A DNA stretch of 64,000 nt, taken from Liquidambar formosana (lineage: Eukaryota; Streptophyta; Magnoliopsida; Saxifragales; Altingiaceae). How positions within the stretch are numbered: position 1 is the first letter of the stretch; every line of letters begins with the position of its first letter. Under the pieces are notes generated by a model. The model was not told where the DNA came from, did not search any database, and saw nothing but the letters and a program-made list of their open reading frames with translations. The stretch is taken from the NCBI GenBank assembly GCA_039720395.1, contig CM077826.1:28578810-28642809 (forward strand), written 5' to 3'. Below are positions 58,413-64,000 of this stretch, in pieces. The position numbers were made by a program, and so were the translations under genes.

Positions 58413-60190
58413 TGTGCATAAAATAAAAATATGATTTTTAAAATTAAAGATATGTGTAGAAAATAAGTACCGTATGGGGAGAAGAAAAATAGTGACGTAA
58501 TTTCACTTCTTTTCGCACTCGTGCTTGCACTGCCATTCTAGAACTTGTTTGAACTGGGACCCGCCGTTCAACGTTCTAAACCTTTATTCAAATGGATTTC
58601 ACCGGCATGGCATGTCCGCATTAGCCCGGTAGTTTTTTCTACTTAGAAAAACCCAAACAAATGGAATTTTAATTAAAATATTAAAAGGGAATAAAAACGA
58701 AATTAAAAAAATTAAAAATCATCAAAATTAACACAAGGGCGATGCTTCGAGGAACCTTCCTCCGGCCGGTGGCCTATCGCCGTATCGTGGTCATCATCTG
58801 TGACGGCTGATACAGCCCTATGCAGAGAGGAACGAAGAAGGTCTCAGAAATAAGAAGGAGAAGAAGAAGCACACGAGGAATATTTCTCTCCTCATCGCCA
58901 CTCCTCTCTGCACTTCGATCTCTAATTCCCACCCTCTCTTTCTACACACACAAAATCAACTGGCGTTGCCCCCATTGCAGGGTTGGATCCATTGAAGTTG
59001 GAACAGAGAGACCACGCTATTTGGATCGAGCCAGTTGATTACAGTGGGCGTTGATCTATTGAAAGGTGGAGTAGAGACTCTTTGGATAAAATCAGTCGGT
59101 TACAAACTTGCAGGTAGCTTCACTTGCTTCTGTGTCATTTTTTTGTTGTTGAAATGATGATAATATAATATAAATGTTCATTGATCTATGTTAGTTTGTT
59201 CTAGGCTACTCAGATATGCTTAATCTGTTGCCTTGCTCTGAGTCTGAAGTGACTGAATTAACCGAGTTAGCCCATTCACGCCTTCCCTTCATTGAATAGT
59301 GTGGATTCGTTCATACTTATGCTTGGTTGATTATTGGAATTGATATTTGACTCTTACGGGGACTCGTAGTAGAAACTAACTCTTAAAACCCCCCCCTTTT
59401 TTTTTTTGCCTTTCTTTTTTTCCTTTCTGAATATGTTTTAGGTAATGATTTCCTGTATGGAGTTCTGAGGATGATTTTATTTTCTTGAAATAGCTTATGA
59501 AATTAGTTTTACAACTGAAAATCAATTTTGTTTCTTATTGAAACTAATTTACAGTACCTGCTTTCCTGCTGAAACTGTCCCAAGAATCACCCTTTTTCTG
59601 CAAATATTTGTTCACGATCTGCTTTCCTTCTTGAACCAATTTCAGAAAACCCAAGCTATGATCAAGTAGTAATTGGAACTAGTTTAATTTGTGCAACGTT
59701 CATTTTCATAATTCCAAATGGACGACTCCAATTGGATGGTATTTCCTGAAAGAAGATTTAATGAAATTTCAGCATGACCTAAGGGTATATGGTCATAGTA
59801 ATAATTTGAAAACCGGTGGAGACAACCTCTGAAAGAAATGAATCCATCCCTCACAATGGTACCTTCACTAGCCTCATATGCAACATGAGTTCCATGCACT
59901 TGTTCATCCATAAAATTATACTACATGCCCATCAGATATAAAATACTACATGTTGTCCAGCATAATCAATCATGGTTCTATAAATCCTAAGCTAGATCTA
60001 TTCATCATCTATTGTTCAAGTCCACAATTCACAACAAGCATAACATTAACTCATTAAGTCAGCACAATAGAGTTTCTTCATGCAATCATCCACAATATAC
60101 AACATTAGCCACCTAACGGGTAAGTAATACCATCAGTAGAATCTGCAAAAACATAGGAGCGAGCCATCGGCATCAGGAACAATTTCACAA
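58413..60190. other. 1.8 kb including a possible 5' exon of an unknown gene (58740-59115)
   Basis: 58740-59050 is GC-richer than its surroundings and CT-rich at 58885-58950, like a plant leader. A 72-codon frame from 58820 (MQRGTKKVSEIRRRRRS) has no recognised domain, and a GCAG|GTAGCTTC donor-like site lies at about 59112. From there to 60190 the sequence looks intronic or intergenic. There is no supporting downstream exon in the window, so it may be a leader of a gene further right or chance. Confidence 0.3.
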
Positions 60191-60194
60191 CTGT

Positions 60195-60340
60195 ACACCA
60201 AGGTTTTAAATTCGGCATTCATATAGTTTACACTACAATACAACCATCAAAATATCAACGACTATATACACTAAGGTTTTAAATTCATCATTCATATTGT
60301 TTACACCACAATACAACCATCAAAATATCAACGACTTGCA
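60195..60340. repeat. 73 bp tandem duplication
   Basis: ACACCAAGGTTTTAAATTC at 60195 and ACACTAAGGTTTTAAATTC at 60268. Both units end ACAATACAACCATCAAAATA followed by TCAACGACT. Confidence 0.95.
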
Positions 60341-60429
60341 TCTGAGGATAAACGGCCGAGAGATGCCAGGGGTAACTGAAACCTTGGGATTTTGGGCCAC
60401 CACCTTAAGGAATAAAAACTCTCTTAAGC

Positions 60430-61032
60430 TGTAGCCCATGGGAGGATTATTACTAATGATATGTTTCAGAGAAGGAGATCCTCTTTCTGTTTTCTTCCAC
60501 AGTGGTGCATTATGTGCAAAGGGGTGGGAGAGAGTATTGATCATCTTTTTATGCATTGCTCAGTGGCTGATTGGTTGTGGCAGAAATTATTTAACGCTAC
60601 TGGTGCATGTTGGATGGCCCCAGGTTCTGCTGTTCATATGTTCGAGATTATTTTTAGGGGTTTTGGGGTTGGGAAGAAGGCTACTACGCTTTGGAAATGT
60701 GCAATCCTTGCAGTTTTTTTGGGTGATTTGGCTGGAAAGGAATGCAAGAGTTTTTGGGGACAAGGAAGACTCATTGATATGATTGTGGGATCGAATTCAT
60801 TTTCTGGTCTCGTTTTGGGCATCCAACTCTAAGGCTTTTGAAGGGATCCCACTTTTTCTGATTAATTCTGATTGGATAGCAGCTTGTATTTAGTCTTTTT
60901 ATTTCTATTTCTGTTTTCATTCTATTTTCTTTGTGTTTTGTTTCTTTGGTGGATTTCTTGTCCCCCTTTTTGTACTTCTCTTTCTCTATTTAATATAATG
61001 AGATTTTGTTGCTGATTAAAAAAAAAAAAAAA
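60430..61032 (+). mobile_element. 5'-truncated LINE, 3' end with poly-A
   Basis: Plus-strand zf-RVT end of a LINE ORF2: MFQRRRSSFCFLPQWCIMC, ESIDHLFMHCSVADWLWQKL (CX2C...HX4C), and after a frame change near 60710 FWVIWLERNARVFGDKE, the usual W-I-W-x-ERN block. A 3' untranslated region of about 180 bp ends in an A run at 61018-61032. Everything upstream of the zinc-finger part is missing. Target duplications could not be set. Confidence 0.85.
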
Positions 61033-62067
61033 CTGTGTTTCAAGGCCACAAGCTTAAGTGATGTAAGAAATACATCTTGCACTTCCCATGCATTCACTTT
61101 CACCAACTTAGAGAGTTGCAAGGTGTATTGCCATGTGGAGGATAAAGGAGCTACCCTTGCACATCAAGTTAACCATACCATCGTGGTTAATGGACTAATT
61201 AGAGAATAAAGGAGGCTACTTTTAGCTCAAGTATGTCCATATGATGACATCTGCACTAGAAGCTGCTAGAGGAGGTAAGATATTTACATCACAAGGGAGA
61301 ACCAGCAATGAAATAGTGCTAACCATGGATCGATGAAGATGGTGTCCATAGCGATGCCAAATGGAGATACCACGCCCTCCGAGTGGCTAGAAGACGCCTC
61401 CACGCCATTACGAGCGAAGATCACATGGGAAGGCAGTCACTAACCATTGCAGTGAAGAGAGCAAGTTAACAATAGAAAAGAAGGCATGAACCTCATCGGA
61501 TATCTCGGGATCAAGCTGAGCCGGAGATGTTGTGGTTGAAGCCCCACAACGCCTATTAATAGAAGAGTTCTTTACATTGAAAGAGATAGATGAACAACTC
61601 AACAAACAACTAAAAGCCTCTCCAGAGCAAACTCTCTACATGCACAGAATTCATCTTTACTTTTCCTAGTTATTCTTCCTTTTTCTTTTATCTCCCTTGT
61701 AATCTTCTTTTCTATTTTTCTCCTAATCCCCTAGTCTTGATTTGTATCGGCCATAAAGTGTCCCTACTTATCTCCCTTCTCCTTTTTCTCCTTATAAGTG
61801 GATTGTTATTGATAAAATTGAGCAAGATATTTCTCTTTTGTTAGATTGTCTGTTTTCTTACTAAACTGGTTACGTTTCACTACTCATATCACTTAGTTTG
61901 CTCTTCTTCAATTGTGGCATACTATTGCGAAGAATTTAAGTCCTCAAGCTTGAGGCATAACACCAATACAGGGGAAGGGTTTTCCATATGTCCTAATTGG
62001 CCGATACAGAAGTTGAGGCCCTTTGGCCGGATGCTATATTCACCCCACACTTGTATTGGCTAACCTG
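61033..62067. other. 1 kb without a recognised gene
   Basis: Somewhat GC-richer at 61320-61560. A 65-codon minus frame (61408-61605) has no domain. No repeat structure could be supported. Confidence 0.4.
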
Positions 62068-63000
62068 TTAGGTGTATGCCCTACATCCAATTATAGAGAT
62101 GATACTTTAGGGATAATGAACAGTCAATGGATTTTATTTATTGTTAATTAATTTTATTATTATTTAATAAAGGACTTTATTCTATCATGTTTATTGTATT
62201 ATTTTATATTTACATGATATGTCCTTGGAGTTAGAGTTGAGGATAAGATATCACAAAGTGTGGTGATGGATAGACTTTATATATCTGGACTACACTCCTA
62301 AACCATTCCTAGTTGAAGGTTTATTGTGATGGACAATGATGAGCCATAAGACTAGCATATGTTATGTTGGTTCTTTAGGAGGATAGCTAGTCTCAAGCTA
62401 TTTGTGTAGAGATACTAAGACAAAAAATGCGGGTGCTTATTAGAAGAACAGGTATACTGAATGTGACCATCTTATTTTATGTATACTGAATGGAGTTTTA
62501 CTTGCCTATCAATTAATGTCTCATAGTTGCAGCGGTATAAGTAATTATTAGACCTGAGACACCATGTTTGTTTTGTGCATGGAGTTTTAGAAGTTTGATA
62601 GTACTAACTGTATATCCCATAGGGAACTTACAAAGGTGTTTATTGGCTCTATTGCTACATGTATGGAGGCATATGTGTGATCAACAAGGAATCTATCACT
62701 CTTAGTAAAAGGGGGAGAATGTCTCAATTGACATTCACAATATAACTCACGTAGGTCTATGGCCATAGCAGGATGACTATGAAAAGGAGTTTTCATGGTG
62801 CGTCTACTTGAGTTGATATTTGTAAATGTTTATAAAGTATTGAATTAGGGAGTTGACAGGCTTGCATGTCCTTGGCCTAATTTCTGAAAAACTAGAAAAT
62901 CGAATATGAATCACATCAAACGATATTGGATGGGGCTGTAACCTAATAGGTGGGAAGCCCTAGAAAATTTGACTTAGTGTTAGGGTCCATTCACTGTGTT
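62068..63000. mobile_element. LTR-like fragment of a plant LTR retroelement
   Basis: TGTTAGGTGTATGCCCTACATCCAATTATAG begins at 62068, a TG start and phrase I associate with a widespread plant LTR family. The following text on AAGACTAGC, GGTTCTTTAGGA and AACTTACAAAGGTGTTTATTGG fits a long non-coding LTR. I could not find the matching CA end or a target duplication, so the right limit is a guess. Confidence 0.35.
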
Positions 63001-63097
63001 GATGTCAGCATCTGTTTGGCTGTTAGCATGGGCAAAGTTAGCATCTCCACTCTTACTGGTTTGTCTTGTTTAGTTGCTTATGGGGATCGTTAAATAT

Positions 63098-64000
63098 GCC
63101 CTGATACCAAGTTGGTTTAGTAAGTAGGTCAATAACCAAAGAAAGAGGAAGAAAGAAAGAAAAAAAGAGAAGAGAGGAGAGAGAGAGAGAGAGAGTGATG
63201 GCCAGAGAAAGAGAGAGTCTGTTAGGGTTCTCTCTCTTGTAAATTGTAATATTATTTATAATAACTTGGATAAATTACACAATACCCTTCTACATAATAC
63301 AATCTAAGAGAGAAAATAATACTTTTTTCCATGAAAAGGACATTAAGAGCCCCTTTTTAATTCCTTAGATTTCTTTTTGAGCAGGCCAACAATATATTTG
63401 AAAGATGCATTATGGGTCTTCCTTTTTGGATAAGAGCTTGTATACTTGCAAAGAACATTTTTGCTAATGAAAGTAAAGAAGACAAGTTAATATAGATTGA
63501 ATTCATCAAATAATAAGTTTTGCAACTCCCATGATTATTAAATTTTAGAGGGTTGGCGTTATATATAATTTATTTGGAATGATGCCTTTGGGTGCAAATT
63601 TGCCATTCTTCTTAGTGAATGTTCCATTATCCTTCATCTAATCGAAGAGAATTCCTGTGTCTTTCTCACGGAATACACACGTATTTACTCTAGAAATTAC
63701 TTTTGATTTAGTTTAAAATTTTTTTTATAAGAATTTAGTTATTAATTGTTATGCAGAACGAGTTCAATTTGACAACATTCATAACAGAATTAACTTGAGT
63801 TTGATTGACTGTTTCTCGAACTTGAACATCGTCTTCTGTGGTAATGTTGATGGTCTAATGTTTAGGATGAGTTTCTCTGTTGATTTGTTAAATGCTTGTC
63901 AGAGAATCCATCCTCTTGCAGTCATTTTATTTGGCGGAGAGCTTCTTGTAGTTTTTGAATGGGGAGTCCTGGGTTAGTGTAGTTGCATTAGAAGGTAGCC
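63098..64000 (-). other. Possible primer-binding site and LTR fragment on the minus strand, then unassigned sequence
   Basis: CCCTGATACCAAG at 63100-63112 is, on the minus strand, CTTGGTATCAGGG, close to the initiator tRNA-Met priming sequence. TGGTTTAGTAAG from 63114 would be the adjoining LTR end. GA-rich 63140-63215 and TTAGGGTTCTCTCTC follow. No LTR partner is in the window. From about 63350 to the end there is AT-rich DNA with one short frame (63795-63977) of no recognised family. Confidence 0.3.

Overview
This window is nuclear DNA of a flowering plant. The evidence is low GC content, spliced transposon genes, a plant LINE with a DUF4283-type first ORF, a Ty1/copia element primed by initiator tRNA-Met, Helitrons, a Mutator-like element, and hAT and PIF/Harbinger MITEs. 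I cannot place it to genus. I recognise no intact cellular gene and no rRNA or tRNA gene. Almost everything that can be named is a mobile element, mostly decayed and often nested.

Left part (1-7769). The end of a large LTR (1-1461) has been inserted into the coding region of an autonomous-type Helitron on the minus strand (1462-3533, at least six exons). A plausible Helitron 5' end lies at 7769. The rest of the Helitron helicase should lie left of the window. The centre (8376-17731) is one 9.36 kb Mutator-like element (MULE) with terminal inverted repeats of about 440 bp. It holds three genes: a broken MURA-type transposase on the plus strand, a 478-codon reading frame on the minus strand with four in-frame stops (putative plant transposon protein family), and a small spliced GRF zinc-finger gene with a C-terminal membrane segment on the minus strand. 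Three arrays of a GTCGAC-centred motif are spread through this element and are the most unusual unexplained structure here.

Middle part (17732-37980). A non-autonomous Helitron (17812-18659) carries a palindromic MITE. Then come a PIF/Harbinger-like MITE, a cluster of three unrelated tandem duplications near 22 kb, a 6.16 kb LINE on the minus strand (25394-31553) with near-matching target duplications, an older LINE wreck (32383-35383), and a Mutator-type MITE with a 10 bp target duplication (37391-37608).

Right part (37985-64000). A full-length but mutated Ty1/copia element (37985-44452, duplication GTTCT) is followed by several apparently solo LTRs: 45631-47835, 48840-49503, 51026-53666 (duplication ATAAT, same family as 1-1461), and 54326-57182 (split by a second non-autonomous Helitron at 56203-56761). 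Next are a hAT-type non-autonomous element with an 8 bp duplication (57571-58404), a 5'-truncated LINE (60430-61032) and LTR-like fragments to the end.

How it fits together: element boundaries were set by matching both termini with flanking duplications (LTR, MITE, LINE, hAT), or by A/T target and hairpin-CTAG rules (Helitron). The picture is repeated nesting followed by removal of LTR element bodies by LTR recombination. Premature stops in the MULE genes are of types that cytosine deamination can produce. All gene calls come from reading translations by eye; no database search was run.
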